Below, in pieces: positions 1-7,378 of a DNA stretch of 64,000 bases. Source of the stretch: a virus; IMG/VR virus record IMGVR_UViG_3300010160_000003, positions 36,391-100,390 of that record; one strand, given 5' to 3'. Numbering within the stretch: position 1 is the first letter of the stretch; the number at the start of each line of letters is the position of its first letter. The notes under the pieces were generated by a model. It was not told the DNA's origin and searched no databases. It saw nothing but the letters and a program-made list of their open reading frames with translations. Both the position numbers and the translations under genes were made by a program.

Positions 1-1
1 C

Positions 2-349
2 CTAGGAGATACACCAAAAGATTATTATGCTAAACTTGCAAGTGTAAAGATTGCTCCTTGCCCATCTGGGGCAGCAGTAATAGATACATTTAGATTTTTT
101 GAGGCAATAGAATTATTGACACTTCCAATTGCAGACAAACTAGATCCATCAATGACAGAAACAAAATTTTATATTAAAATGTTTGGTCCTGAATTTCCTG
201 TTGAATCTGTAGACAATTGGAATAATATTGAAAAACTTCTTCCAGAATTATTAGAAAATTATCCAAACAATATGCATAGAGTTGTTTCTTGGTGGATTAA
301 ATATAAAAGAGATCTGGGTATTAAAATAATGGAGCAATTAAATGCATAA
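2..349 (+). CDS. Exostosin-like glycosyltransferase, C-terminal part (5' truncated by window)
   Basis: The frame is open from the first bases of the window, so this is the C-terminal part of a longer gene; the first ATG-like start inside the window is not its real start. The segment with residues PCPSG followed by DTFRFFEAIEL resembles the nucleotide-sugar-binding end of exostosin-type glycosyltransferases, where a conserved glutamate sits in a chosen helix. The end overlaps the next glycosyltransferase by 8 bases, so they form one plus-strand operon with 342-1100 and 1097-2128. The likely role is sugar transfer to phage or host surface components. Family assignment is from motif resemblance only. 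Confidence 0.6.
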   Translation, partial: LGDTPKDYYAKLASVKIAPCPSGAAVIDTFRFFEAIELLTLPIADKLDPSMTETKFYIKMFGPEFPVESVDNWNNIEKLLPELLENYPNNMHRVVSWWIKYKRDLGIKIMEQLNA

Positions 350-1100
350 AAGAGATATAACTATTGTTTTAGTAACCTCTGTCTTGCCATCTCACCCAAA
401 TACAGACATCATTGATGAAACAATTAAGTCTATTAGATTTCATTTTCCAGATAATGAAATAATTATGCAGATTGATGGATTAAGAAGAGAACAAAATCAC
501 CGCAAAGCAGACTATAATGAATATAAGAGTCGTATTTTGTGGAAATGTTTGCATGAATATAAAAATGTTCTGCCAATGGTTTTTGAAAGTCACATCCACC
601 AAACAGGAATGATGAGACTAACAATGCCAGAAATAAAAACATCATTGATTCTTTATATTGAGGGAGATGCTCCTCTTACACTTGACCCCATTGATTGGGA
701 AAAGTGTTTAGATATGATTGAATATGGCAAAGCAAATACTATTCGTTTTCATTTTGAGGCTTTCATTCCAGAACCTCACAAACATTTAATGCTTGGTTTA
801 GAAGATGGGTTCTTGAAGACTGCTCAATGGAGCCAACGTCCACACCTAACAACAAGAAGTTATTATAGAGATATTGTTTTGCCATCATGTGACAAATTCT
901 TTTTTATAGAAGACACTTTTCATGGAGTAGTTCAAGATGATATTTTGCCATATGGAATTTTTAATAAAAATGGATGGGATATACATAAGTTATGGATTTA
1001 TCATCCTGAGATAAACATTAAAAGATCTTATCACTTAGATGGTCGTGATGGTCATAAAAAATTTACTACAGATGATAATTTTTGGGGATATAAAGAATGA
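342..1100 (+). CDS. Glycosyltransferase, GT-A-like
   Basis: This 252-residue protein begins with a Rossmann-like strand (DITIVLVTSVLP), followed by a helix with IDETIKSIRFHFPD and an IIMQIDG strand, the pattern of a GT-A nucleotide-diphospho-sugar domain. Residues YIEGDAPL near position 105 sit where a metal-binding DXD-like motif is expected. The ATG overlaps the end of the upstream glycosyltransferase, and its own stop overlaps the next gene (ATGA). The operon therefore encodes at least three sugar transferases in series. The donor and acceptor cannot be read from sequence. Surface-glycan modification of virion or host is the likely use. Confidence 0.6.
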   Translation: MHKRDITIVLVTSVLPSHPNTDIIDETIKSIRFHFPDNEIIMQIDGLRREQNHRKADYNEYKSRILWKCLHEYKNVLPMVFESHIHQTGMMRLTMPEIKTSLILYIEGDAPLTLDPIDWEKCLDMIEYGKANTIRFHFEAFIPEPHKHLMLGLEDGFLKTAQWSQRPHLTTRSYYRDIVLPSCDKFFFIEDTFHGVVQDDILPYGIFNKNGWDIHKLWIYHPEINIKRSYHLDGRDGHKKFTTDDNFWGYKE

Positions 1101-2128
1101 GACTAGGAATTATAGCAAGATCTGATAATACTGGCCTTGGTAATCAAACCAGAGAACTGGTAAATATGCTAAACCCTGACAAAATTTTACTCATTAACTC
1201 AAGTTTTTTTAATCAAAATGAACAGCATCCCGAGTGGTATGCAGGCTATAACTGCATTACGACAGACAGAGGATTTCCTAGACAGGGGGAAATAAAAGCA
1301 TTTTTACAAAACCTTGATGTTGTTATTAGTTGTGAAACATTTTACTCACAACAGTTTATTGATATGGCTAGGTTTGCTGGTATAAAAACTATTCTTCAAT
1401 ATAACTATGAATTTTTAGGTAATTTACAACATCAAGACTGGTCATTACCCGATGTATTATTGGCTCCAAGTACTTGGCATATAAATGATATTAAAAATTT
1501 ATATGGTGATAGATGTGAAATTATTCATCTACCGCCGCCGACTGACGCAGAGTTATTTAAAGATGTAAGAAATATAAATGCACAAGACCATAAAAGAATT
1601 CTTCATGTTGCTGGCAAGGCAGCAGTTAAGGATCGTAACGGAACAGAAACCGTTATTAAGATGCTTAATTATTCACGGGAAGATTATAAATTAGTTATTA
1701 AAACACAAACACCGTTAGAGATTAAATCAACAGATGAAAGAATCATTATACAAACCGATAATGTTGTAAACAGGCAGGATCTATACTCTGGTTATGATGC
1801 AATGGTATTGCCTAGAAGGTATGCTGGTTTATGTCTACCAATGAATGAGGCATTAATGAGTGGTTTACCAGTCTTTATGCCTAGGGTTTCTCCAAACACA
1901 ACTGTATTGCCAGATGAATGGACACTAGAGGCTGAAAAAATTGATATGTTTAAGGCTAAAGCAACTGTAAATGTTTGGTCAGTTAATCCTAAATCACTTG
2001 CTAAACTTATTGATAACTATATTGTTAGTGATAAAGAAGCAATAAAAACAAAAGCCTTTGAGTTGGGGTTTGAACATTTTTCAAGAGAATCACTAAAAGA
2101 AAAATATATAAATATAATTAACTCTTAA
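1097..2128 (+). CDS. Glycosyltransferase, GT-B fold (GT4-like)
   Basis: The 343-residue product starts with MRLGIIARSDNTGLGNQTRE, a typical first strand and glycine-rich loop of GT-B enzymes. The C-terminal half carries GLCLPMNEALMSGLPVFMP, the E-x7-E-like donor-sugar region of the GT1/GT4 group. A central HVAGKAAVKDRNGT segment matches the start of the second Rossmann domain. It is the last gene of the plus-strand operon and ends about 10 bases before the U-tract of a minus-strand terminator. It probably works with the two upstream transferases on one glycan. Substrate is unknown. Confidence 0.75.
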   Translation: MRLGIIARSDNTGLGNQTRELVNMLNPDKILLINSSFFNQNEQHPEWYAGYNCITTDRGFPRQGEIKAFLQNLDVVISCETFYSQQFIDMARFAGIKTILQYNYEFLGNLQHQDWSLPDVLLAPSTWHINDIKNLYGDRCEIIHLPPPTDAELFKDVRNINAQDHKRILHVAGKAAVKDRNGTETVIKMLNYSREDYKLVIKTQTPLEIKSTDERIIIQTDNVVNRQDLYSGYDAMVLPRRYAGLCLPMNEALMSGLPVFMPRVSPNTTVLPDEWTLEAEKIDMFKAKATVNVWSVNPKSLAKLIDNYIVSDKEAIKTKAFELGFEHFSRESLKEKYINIINS

Positions 2129-2130
2129 AA

Positions 2131-2159
2131 CAAAAAAGCCAGCCTATTTCTAGACTGGC
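2131..2159 (-). terminator. Rho-independent terminator, minus strand
   Basis: On the minus strand the bases at 2159-2138 form a 9 bp stem closed by a GAAA tetraloop, with one G-U pair, followed directly by six U residues. The plus-strand reading has no U-tract. It ends the minus-strand transcript that includes the holin-like gene at 2177-2446 and separates it from the converging glycosyltransferase operon. Confidence 0.93.
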
Positions 2160-2176
2160 AATTCTGTAAGTAAATA

Positions 2177-2446
2177 TTACTTCTTTGGTGCTGCTTTCTT
2201 AGCAACCTTCTTAGCGGGTGCCTTAGCAGCCTTCAGAGCCATGCCTACGGCCTTAGCATCTGGCAATAGACCAAAAGCCTTGTCGTTAGGATTGATTGCT
2301 CTAATTGCAACGGGTGCAATTGCTGCAACAAGTGCAGTCCAAAGATCCTTTGGATCCGTCACTCCTGCCATGTATAGTGCAAGGCCTGATGCAAGGACTG
2401 AACGTCCGTATGACGCAAGTAATGCCTTTAATTGTTCTGTGTTCAT
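2177..2446 (-). CDS. Holin-like small membrane protein
   Basis: This 89-residue protein has two apolar segments (around residues 15-27 and 36-50) and a strongly basic C-terminus rich in Lys-Ala-Pro (PAKKVAKKAAPKK), the usual charge layout of a phage holin. The segment AIRAINPNDKAFG is typical of small holin-like proteins next to actinophage lysis genes, judged from memory of the family. It has a strong AGGAGG ribosome site 5-6 bases upstream and a dedicated terminator. It lies about 6 kb from the endolysin, so a role in lysis is probable but not certain. Histone-like tail behaviour is an alternative reading of the basic end. Confidence 0.5.
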   Translation of the reverse strand: MNTEQLKALLASYGRSVLASGLALYMAGVTDPKDLWTALVAAIAPVAIRAINPNDKAFGLLPDAKAVGMALKAAKAPAKKVAKKAAPKK

Positions 2447-2454
2447 TTTTCCTC

Positions 2455-2613
2455 CTAGGATAGAACTTTAATTAGTATAGCATATCCAGCCCATAGCCCT
2501 ACAATTCCTGCGACTCCCGCAAAAACTGGTGGTGCTGGTACTGGCAATTTGAATGCAGCAAATATTATGCCACATCCAAAACCTGTTAGTATTGATAATA
2601 ATATATCTTTCAT
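2455..2613 (-). CDS. XapX-domain small membrane protein
   Basis: This 52-residue ORF is short but clear. It has two apolar helices around a KLPVPAPPVFAGVAGIVG core, which is the signature of the XapX family of two-helix membrane proteins of unknown function. The ATG overlaps the stop of the upstream gene (ATGA), so it is translationally coupled. The stop lies just before the AGGAGG site of the holin-like gene. Its job is unknown; a contribution to lysis or membrane change is only inferred from its neighbours. Confidence 0.75.
   Translation of the reverse strand: MKDILLSILTGFGCGIIFAAFKLPVPAPPVFAGVAGIVGLWAGYAILIKVLS
2474..2482 (-). promoter_or_regulatory. Extended -10 promoter for holin-like gene
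   Basis: The minus strand reads TGC-TATACT inside the 3' end of the XapX gene, about 28 bases before the ATG of the holin-like gene. No convincing -35 is present. The same TGCTATACT string occurs upstream of the genes at 19702 and 61624. Confidence 0.45.
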
Positions 2614-3056
2614 TGTTTTATTTCATCCTCTGGAAGTAGTGTTTTTAATTCTTTATATGCTTTTGAAATATTTTTCATAGAAGGATAGTCTGGCCTTGAC
2701 ATAGATAGTACCTCTCCATATTCATCAAAATGTGATACATCTGCATCAACATCATTAACAAACTTAGTTAATCCTTTTTGTACATTTTCAATATATGAAA
2801 AAGCCCAATCCCGTGAGTCAGAAAGAAATTTAATAAAGTTTTCTTTATGTATTGATTCATCTGAGTCTTCTTTTGTTTTTATAGATTTTGTTAAATCAAC
2901 ATATTCTTGAAGCAAAGTATTTTCAATAAAAAGTTTTGCAATATCTTTTTTAAGTTTAACAGATTGTCTTAAAACTAAGAAATATGACAATGCAAAGCAA
3001 ACTGACAATGTTATAAAAACAACAATAAAAATATCTTTCATATCCCCACTCCACAT
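2610..3056 (-). CDS. Membrane-anchored coiled-coil protein, unknown function
   Basis: The protein has one N-terminal membrane helix (about residues 8-28, IFIVVFITLSVCFALSYFLV) followed by a charged, helical cytoplasmic or periplasmic part that is rich in Lys and Asp. No known domain was recognised. The first ATG at 3056 lies exactly at the start point predicted from a consensus promoter, so the mRNA may be leaderless. A second start at 3041 has a GGAGTGGGG ribosome site and gives MKDIFIVV. Either gives the same protein apart from five residues. Rz-like spanin function is possible but unsupported. Confidence 0.7.
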   Translation of the reverse strand: MWSGDMKDIFIVVFITLSVCFALSYFLVLRQSVKLKKDIAKLFIENTLLQEYVDLTKSIKTKEDSDESIHKENFIKFLSDSRDWAFSYIENVQKGLTKFVNDVDADVSHFDEYGEVLSMSRPDYPSMKNISKAYKELKTLLPEDEIKQ

Positions 3057-3062
3057 GTTTTA

Positions 3063-3091
3063 AGTATATCCTAATACTACAGTTTTGTCAA
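3063..3091 (-). promoter_or_regulatory. Consensus promoter TTGACA-17-TATACT
   Basis: The minus strand shows a perfect -35 TTGACA (3091-3086), a 17 base spacer and -10 TATACT (3068-3063). Six bases separate the -10 from the ATG at 3056, so transcription is expected to begin on the start codon. The -35 lies just past the stop of the glycosyltransferase at 3077. Confidence 0.85.
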
Positions 3092-3991
3092 ACTATAAAA
3101 ATCTTTAAAGTTAGTATTAGTAAAGATCTCATACTCTGCAAGAGATCTAATGTTCCCAGCACCAAAAATTCCCTCTTCTTCACCACAAAGTATTCTTTTT
3201 TGTTTCTTATATGATATTTCTTCTAACTCTTTCCAAGATAAACCTCTTAGATTTCTATCTCCCCAAATCTTATAGTATCCACCACGAGAATAAAAATGAT
3301 AAACAATATTTTTTGCAGGAGAATAAATATCCCAGCCTCTAGTCCAAGCCCTCATAGCAAAACAAATTTCTTCACCAAAGAAACTTAGATCTGGATCGTA
3401 TGGAAGTTCATTAACCATTGCACCATAAGAAAACATAAAACCACCAAGAACGGTCTCTGATATTTCTGGATATTCTTTTATTCTATTTGCAAACTCAACT
3501 CTTTCTGCTGTCCATTGATGTTTTCTATTTAATGCTATTTTCTGTCTAGTTGGATATGACTTTATCTTTGGATGTTTTTTTATTAAATGCATACCGCCAT
3601 TACTTTCTGGCTCATATGGAGCAGGGAAATATGAAAGAATGACAGATGAGTGACCAGAAATATTTTTAGCCTTTTCTAGTTGATCAATAGATATAAGGTC
3701 CCAGTCTTTTTGAAACCTTGTATGTGAGTCAACTTGAAGGAAATAGTCTTGATTGGAGTATAGTTCCATGGCTTTTGCTCTTGCATACCCAGCACCTCTG
3801 GCTTCTTTAGAGTGCATAGTTACTAGAGATAAGTTTGGAACTGAGTCAAAGTTTGGCATTTCTAGTGGCAAGCCCTGATAAATAACACCAAAGTATAGGT
3901 TTTCTGGATTGCTGGCATTGTCAATAGCACTTTTAATAGTCCATTCAAGTTCTGGATCACGAAAAGATGCTATAGATATAAAGATTGTCAT
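3077..3991 (-). CDS. GlcNAc-transferase-family glycosyltransferase (PF11397-like)
   Basis: The 304-residue protein opens with IFISIASFRDPELEWTI, the hallmark start of the UDP-GlcNAc:polypeptide transferase family. At residues 90-103 it has QVDSHTRFQKDWD, where the DSH motif coordinates metal and donor sugar. A later GGFMFSYGAMV and FFGEEICFAMRAWTRGWD complete the expected pattern for this GT-A family. The family adds GlcNAc to hydroxyproline on proteins such as Skp1 in eukaryotes; bacterial and viral targets are unknown. It is coupled to the upstream gene by a 4 base overlap. It is separate from the plus-strand glycosyltransferase operon. Confidence 0.85.
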   Translation of the reverse strand: MTIFISIASFRDPELEWTIKSAIDNASNPENLYFGVIYQGLPLEMPNFDSVPNLSLVTMHSKEARGAGYARAKAMELYSNQDYFLQVDSHTRFQKDWDLISIDQLEKAKNISGHSSVILSYFPAPYEPESNGGMHLIKKHPKIKSYPTRQKIALNRKHQWTAERVEFANRIKEYPEISETVLGGFMFSYGAMVNELPYDPDLSFFGEEICFAMRAWTRGWDIYSPAKNIVYHFYSRGGYYKIWGDRNLRGLSWKELEEISYKKQKRILCGEEEGIFGAGNIRSLAEYEIFTNTNFKDFYSLTKL

Positions 3992-4218
3992 TTAATAGCC
4001 TCTCTTGTAACTAACACTATTGCGCCTTCCATTTCTAATGCTTTTTTTGCATTTAATACATATTGTAATGCCTGTATTTTGTCATCATGAACCATCTTTG
4101 CAAATACATATTCATCTAATTTAATTGTTAAAAAATGTTCATTATCAATTAACTCTACCTTAAAGTTCTTTGGAGGAAGAATAGAATGAAAAGCCCTACG
4201 CATTTGATCTGTGTACAA
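3988..4218 (-). CDS. Small hypothetical protein
   Basis: This 76-residue ORF begins with TTG, which immediately follows the WhiB stop codon; a GGAG sequence six bases upstream supports the TTG. An internal ATG at residue 6 is the alternative. The protein has a beta-rich N-terminal half and a helical C-terminal half, with no recognised motif. It overlaps the glycosyltransferase below by four bases and is part of the same run of coupled genes. Confidence 0.65.
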   Translation of the reverse strand: MYTDQMRRAFHSILPPKNFKVELIDNEHFLTIKLDEYVFAKMVHDDKIQALQYVLNAKKALEMEGAIVLVTREAIK

Positions 4219-4503
4219 TTATGTCTCCATTGTCAATGATTGCCATGTATTAGCCCAATCTTGCTTTGTTTTATGTTTATTAAATTCTCTAGATATATTT
4301 CCTAATTCAAGAAATACACCACCCCAAACACCATATTCTTTGCCAGAAACACCAACAGCAAAACATGTTGTTGATACTGGACATCTTTGGCACATTGAGT
4401 CTACAATTGAACGGACATCAATGACTTCTTCATACTTATCAAAAAATATATTAGTATCAAGGCCAAGGCAGGCTGCTTCATCTTTCCATAAATGTTGTTT
4501 CAT
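4219..4503 (-). CDS. whiB: WhiB-like (Wbl) iron-sulfur transcription factor
   Basis: This 94-residue protein has the four Wbl cysteines C12, C38, C41 and C47 (C-x25-C-x2-C-x5-C), which bind a [4Fe-4S] cluster, followed by the G58-VWGG turn that contacts sigma-A region 4. These features define Wbl proteins, which occur in Actinobacteria and their phages. Phage copies can repress or redirect host WhiB-regulated promoters and can cause superinfection exclusion, as known for WhiBTM4. A basic AT-hook-like tail is weak here (NKHKTKQDW). The ATG directly follows the stop of the upstream gene. It is strong evidence for an actinobacterial host. Confidence 0.93.
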   Translation of the reverse strand: MKQHLWKDEAACLGLDTNIFFDKYEEVIDVRSIVDSMCQRCPVSTTCFAVGVSGKEYGVWGGVFLELGNISREFNKHKTKQDWANTWQSLTMET

Positions 4504-4713
4504 TTACTGACCGTATTTGTTTGGAATATCCCAACCATTACGATTAAGGTTAAAGGTTTTTTGTAGATACCATGCATTTTTTACACGTACCCCGCTTGGC
4601 GATGTTCTGGCAAGATCTGACCTCTTACGCTCTACAACATCCCAACCTATCCATGCTAGTTCTTTATTTTTTGAAACAATTTTTTCCATATGTGCTAATG
4701 AATTGATTATCAT
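4504..4713 (-). CDS. Small hypothetical protein
   Basis: The start at 4713 is chosen because AGAAAGAG lies four bases upstream and it avoids overlap with the upstream gene that ends at 4727; an upstream ATG at 4746 is possible. The 69-residue product contains WIGWDVVERKRSDLARTSPSGVRVKNAWYL and is basic in the middle. No family was recognised. The stop abuts the WhiB start codon, so the two are probably co-translated. Confidence 0.6.
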   Translation of the reverse strand: MIINSLAHMEKIVSKNKELAWIGWDVVERKRSDLARTSPSGVRVKNAWYLQKTFNLNRNGWDIPNKYGQ

Positions 4714-4726
4714 GATACTCTTTCTA

Positions 4727-5077
4727 TTAATAACGGAATATTCCAACTTCTACATTTTTTAATTCTGCAGAATGGACTAATTTTGATACAGATTGTTTTG
4801 GTTTACTTAAGAATGCAAAATAGTTTATTTGTTCCATATTTTCTTGAACCCAAGATTCTGGAACTTTATAAAACTTTATTTTACGACCCCTGGCTTTCAT
4901 GCCTCGTTCTGAAAGGTTTGAGAATTCTGAAACAAAAGAATTAATTCTTACAGGCCCAACGGAATAAATTGTAAATTCTTTTTCATCACTTTTCATTCCC
5001 GATAGGGCAACGCTCATTGCACGAAGAAATAAGTTGTAGTCATCAAACTCGTTAGTTCCTTGCACCGCCACTATCAT
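4727..5077 (-). CDS. SLOG-like (YspA-type) nucleotide-binding protein
   Basis: The start at 5077 follows a GGGAG site at five bases; an ATG at 5092 is upstream. The 116-residue product opens with MIVAVQGTNEFDDYNLFLRAM, a strand, a glycine turn and a helix, like YspA/cpYpsA members of the SLOG fold that bind nucleotides. A second basic strand follows (GRKIKFYKVP). Many SLOG proteins sense or process nucleotide-linked signals, but I cannot assign a ligand here. The call rests on the N-terminal motif and predicted alternation of strands and helices. Confidence 0.45.
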   Translation of the reverse strand: MIVAVQGTNEFDDYNLFLRAMSVALSGMKSDEKEFTIYSVGPVRINSFVSEFSNLSERGMKARGRKIKFYKVPESWVQENMEQINYFAFLSKPKQSVSKLVHSAELKNVEVGIFRY

Positions 5078-5468
5078 TTTTTCTCCCACCATTTAAGTTA
5101 TCCAGGATGAATAACATTTTATTTACTTCTTTTTGAGACATTGTTGATATGTCTATTGGTTTTCCAGTCTCTGGTTTAACTTGACCATTATCTGTATCAC
5201 CAACATAGAACATATTATTAGATACCCAATATGCTTTTTGATCTATTATAAGAAACTTGGTTGTTTTTTTATCTTTCCAAATTTTAGATTGGGAAGAAAC
5301 AGCCTCGTTATCAAAAATATCTCTAAAGAAAAATTCTTTTAACATATTGTGCATATCACTTTGACGATACAATGTTTTATTAAAAGATTTTTTTTCTTTT
5401 TTACCTATTATTATAAGTATAGAGGAAAACATAGCCAATGTCAAGCCAACAATTAAGGCAATCTCCAT
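5052..5468 (-). CDS. Membrane-anchored protein, unknown function
   Basis: One N-terminal membrane helix (residues 3-22) is followed by a Lys-rich linker and a soluble domain of about 100 residues containing KTTKFLIIDQKAYWVSNNMFYVGD. No family was recognised. Its 3' end overlaps the SLOG-like gene, so the two are translated together. A full consensus promoter lies inside the coding region for the membrane helix, which might give a shortened soluble product. Confidence 0.65.
   Translation of the reverse strand: MEIALIVGLTLAMFSSILIIIGKKEKKSFNKTLYRQSDMHNMLKEFFFRDIFDNEAVSSQSKIWKDKKTTKFLIIDQKAYWVSNNMFYVGDTDNGQVKPETGKPIDISTMSQKEVNKMLFILDNLNGGRKNDSGGARN
5416..5444 (-). promoter_or_regulatory. Intragenic consensus promoter TTGACA-17-TATACT
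   Basis: The minus strand has TTGACA at 5444-5439, a 17 base spacer and TATACT at 5421-5416, inside the N-terminal coding part of the gene at 5052-5468. It would drive the downstream SLOG-like, WhiB and glycosyltransferase genes. It could equally be a chance match in AT-rich coding DNA. Confidence 0.5.
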
Positions 5469-5484
5469 TGTTTCTCCTAATTAT

Positions 5485-5649
5485 TTAGTTATTTTTTTTG
5501 GGAATATTATTTTTTTCTAATGCTGGCTCTGTAGGCAAAACCCTAGTAAGTTTTAACTGTGCTTGTAACAAGTTAAACTCCAGATCTGTTGCCCTTTGTT
5601 TATAAAATATAACTAACTGTTTTACTTCTTCAATTGTTAAATCTTCCAT
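5485..5649 (-). CDS. Small coiled-coil protein (54 aa)
   Basis: This short ORF encodes 54 residues with an acidic start (MEDLTIEEVKQLV), a helix ending in LLQAQLKLTRVLP, and a Lys-Asn-rich tail. Heptad spacing of leucines suggests a coiled coil. The ATG is three bases beyond the start of the gap after the gene at 5653, keeping the tight gene spacing of the region. The length and simple composition allow no functional call. Confidence 0.6.
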   Translation of the reverse strand: MEDLTIEEVKQLVIFYKQRATDLEFNLLQAQLKLTRVLPTEPALEKNNIPKKNN

Positions 5650-5652
5650 AAT

Positions 5653-6021
5653 TTATTTCCCCCTTATGCTAAATGGACTTCCTTGCCATAGTTTTTCTGT
5701 CTTACTTTTTTCTCTGTTTACTATTGCCCTACTCCAAGCAAACCCTGCATCTCCACCCCAGGCTAACCACATGATCTTCCCATTAGATGGATTCTCTGCA
5801 TTATCAAAATCTTTTCCTTTTTTATCTACTTCGTGACGGGAAAAAAACGAATACATTCTTTTAACTGTATCAAGAGACATGGATGCACCATTTACAATAT
5901 CTGTTGCTCTACCCCAACCTACTGGAGTTCCAGCACCTGTTGCTTTACCATCTTCTTTATACTTTAAGGCACGTCTTGCAGCGGCCTTCATTCCATCATT
6001 AGGAGAGTATGTATCTGCCAT
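5653..6021 (-). CDS. Phage protein of the type often fused to prohead proteases
   Basis: The 122 residues contain SPNDGMKAAARRALKYK at the start, then VKRMYSFFSRHEVDKKGK and WLAWGGDAGFAWSRAIV. These blocks recur in many phages as a stand-alone protein or as an N-terminal domain joined to a prohead protease. Here it stands alone, far from the protease at 52557-53855. The function is not known; a DNA- or head-associated role is inferred from its usual fusion partner. It is coupled to the 44-residue upstream gene by a TAATG overlap. Confidence 0.6.
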   Translation of the reverse strand: MADTYSPNDGMKAAARRALKYKEDGKATGAGTPVGWGRATDIVNGASMSLDTVKRMYSFFSRHEVDKKGKDFDNAENPSNGKIMWLAWGGDAGFAWSRAIVNREKSKTEKLWQGSPFSIRGK

Positions 6022-6155
6022 TATTTATCCTTCTTTGGATGTTTTACTTCATATGGACCAAGAATAGATTTAATTGTACCGTTTTTGTTCATGCGTACAA
6101 TCTTTCCGTCCTTAATTTGTGTTGCATTAAATGATTGTGCTTTTTTCTTTGGCAT
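6021..6155 (-). CDS. Small basic protein (44 aa)
   Basis: A 44-residue ORF sits between two larger coupled genes with TAATG junctions on both sides, which argues for its reality. It is very basic (MPKKKAQSF at the start, KHPKKDK at the end) and has a central RMNKNGTIKSILGPYEV strand pair. No family was recognised. Nucleic-acid binding is possible from charge alone. Confidence 0.65.
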   Translation of the reverse strand: MPKKKAQSFNATQIKDGKIVRMNKNGTIKSILGPYEVKHPKKDK

Positions 6156-6760
6156 TATTTTAAAAATCCATTCCAAAAATTATCTGATCCTAATTCTTTT
6201 TCAGACTTATATGTTCCACCACGACGTTTATATTCAGCAACTACCCAAGCATTTGCATAGGCAGATGGATAAACATCAAACTTATCTTTTGCTGCCTGTA
6301 CAACTCTTGCATAAAGTTTTGGATTTGATGGATTGCTACCACCACTGCGTGGTTTAATAATATTTTCATAGTTTGGCTTTGCTTTGCCAATTGATGAATC
6401 ATACATTGCCATTGCAACTTCTGAATTCATAGAATTATTATTTTGAAGATCTGGAATAAATAATGGTTCAATTTTTGTTACCATAGAGGCCTTTACACCA
6501 ATTAAATATTCAGTTTCATCCCAACCATAGTCTTCCTCAAATTCAAGAATACGGACTAAGACTACTGGCTCTTCTGTTGAGGCTTTTAATGAATAGTCAG
6601 AGTATTCTATTCCAAACATGCCATCCACCATCACATACTGAATAATTCCAACATATGTTTCATCTTCTCCTGTTGTAATAACAAAATCACCTTCTACAGG
6701 CATTGACTTTTCTAGGCTTGTAATAACCCTATATTCTCCTACTGGCTTACCTACTGGCAT
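6155..6760 (-). CDS. Phage protein with DUF5872-like C-terminus
   Basis: The first ~90 residues look like a small beta-barrel (GDFVITTGEDETYVGII, then GMFGIEYSDYSL). The C-terminal third contains KLYARVVQAAKDKFDVYP followed by AWVVAEYKRRGGTYK, a block that recurs in phage proteins and that I recall as DUF5872-like. The function is unknown. The gene is first in a coupled run with the 44-residue gene and the gene at 5653, and it has its own extended -10 promoter and an AGGAGG site. Confidence 0.6.
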   Translation of the reverse strand: MPVGKPVGEYRVITSLEKSMPVEGDFVITTGEDETYVGIIQYVMVDGMFGIEYSDYSLKASTEEPVVLVRILEFEEDYGWDETEYLIGVKASMVTKIEPLFIPDLQNNNSMNSEVAMAMYDSSIGKAKPNYENIIKPRSGGSNPSNPKLYARVVQAAKDKFDVYPSAYANAWVVAEYKRRGGTYKSEKELGSDNFWNGFLK

Positions 6761-6785
6761 AGCAATCCTCCTAGTTTATACATTG

Positions 6786-6794
6786 ATTATATCA
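6786..6794 (-). promoter_or_regulatory. Extended -10 promoter TGA-TATAAT
   Basis: TGATATAAT lies 25 bases upstream of the ATG at 6760, just past the stop of the gene at 6799. The AGGAGG ribosome site of the 6155-6760 gene follows. No good -35 is seen, as usual for the extended -10 class. Confidence 0.6.
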
Positions 6795-6798
6795 GACT

Positions 6799-7128
6799 TT
6801 ACTTTAGTAATAATCGCTTGACTTCTTCTAATGCCCAGATTTCAGGCTTAGTAAGTTTAGAAATCTCATTTTTATCTAGTCCTTTTTCAGATATAGTCAC
6901 TATTGGATCTGGTAATAAAAGGTCAATATTTACATACCCTTTTTCCCATAAATTTAATAGATTATCATTGACTGTCTTAAGATGATCTTCATATAAATCT
7001 GGCATAACTTCTTTCATTTTAGAGGTTATAGCATAAAGAAATTCTCCATTTTCAGAGTCTAGTCCAGCAACCTCTAAGGCCCCTTTAAGTATAAGATTAT
7101 TTATTAAATCATCTTCGTTGTTATTCAT
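6799..7128 (-). CDS. Hypothetical helical protein
   Basis: The 109-residue protein is mainly helical and acidic, with NLILKGALEVAGLDSENGEF and a C-terminal KPEIWALEEVKRLLLK. No catalytic motif is visible. It overlaps the thioredoxin gene upstream by eight bases, so it is part of the same message. No family was recognised. Confidence 0.65.
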   Translation of the reverse strand: MNNNEDDLINNLILKGALEVAGLDSENGEFLYAITSKMKEVMPDLYEDHLKTVNDNLLNLWEKGYVNIDLLLPDPIVTISEKGLDKNEISKLTKPEIWALEEVKRLLLK

Positions 7129-7378
7129 ATTTAATTAATTCCTCTAACTGTTGCCTTGTCTTTGCACCAGTTACACGGTGAATTTCTTTGTTATTTTTCA
7201 TTACTACAAAAGTAGGAACAGATTTAATCTCAAAATCTTGAGCCATCTCAATTTCTAAATCAACATCAATAATAAAAAATTTAGCCATTGTTTGTTCACG
7301 ATTTAAGTCTTCAACGATTGGCTTTGTTTGTTTACACGGACCACACCAATCAGCAGTAAAATAAAGAATAATATTCAT
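7121..7378 (-). CDS. trx: Thioredoxin-like protein
   Basis: This 85-residue protein has the classic active site WCGPCKQ at residues 11-17 after a FTADWCGPCKQTKPI strand-helix unit. VPTFVVMKNNKEI contains the conserved cis-proline of thioredoxins. It is shorter than most bacterial thioredoxins (about 105) but has the whole core. Likely roles are electron supply to the phage class II ribonucleotide reductase at 59591 or folding control. It is coupled to the nuclease gene by TAATG. Confidence 0.9.
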   Translation of the reverse strand: MNIILYFTADWCGPCKQTKPIVEDLNREQTMAKFFIIDVDLEIEMAQDFEIKSVPTFVVMKNNKEIHRVTGAKTRQQLEELIKYE

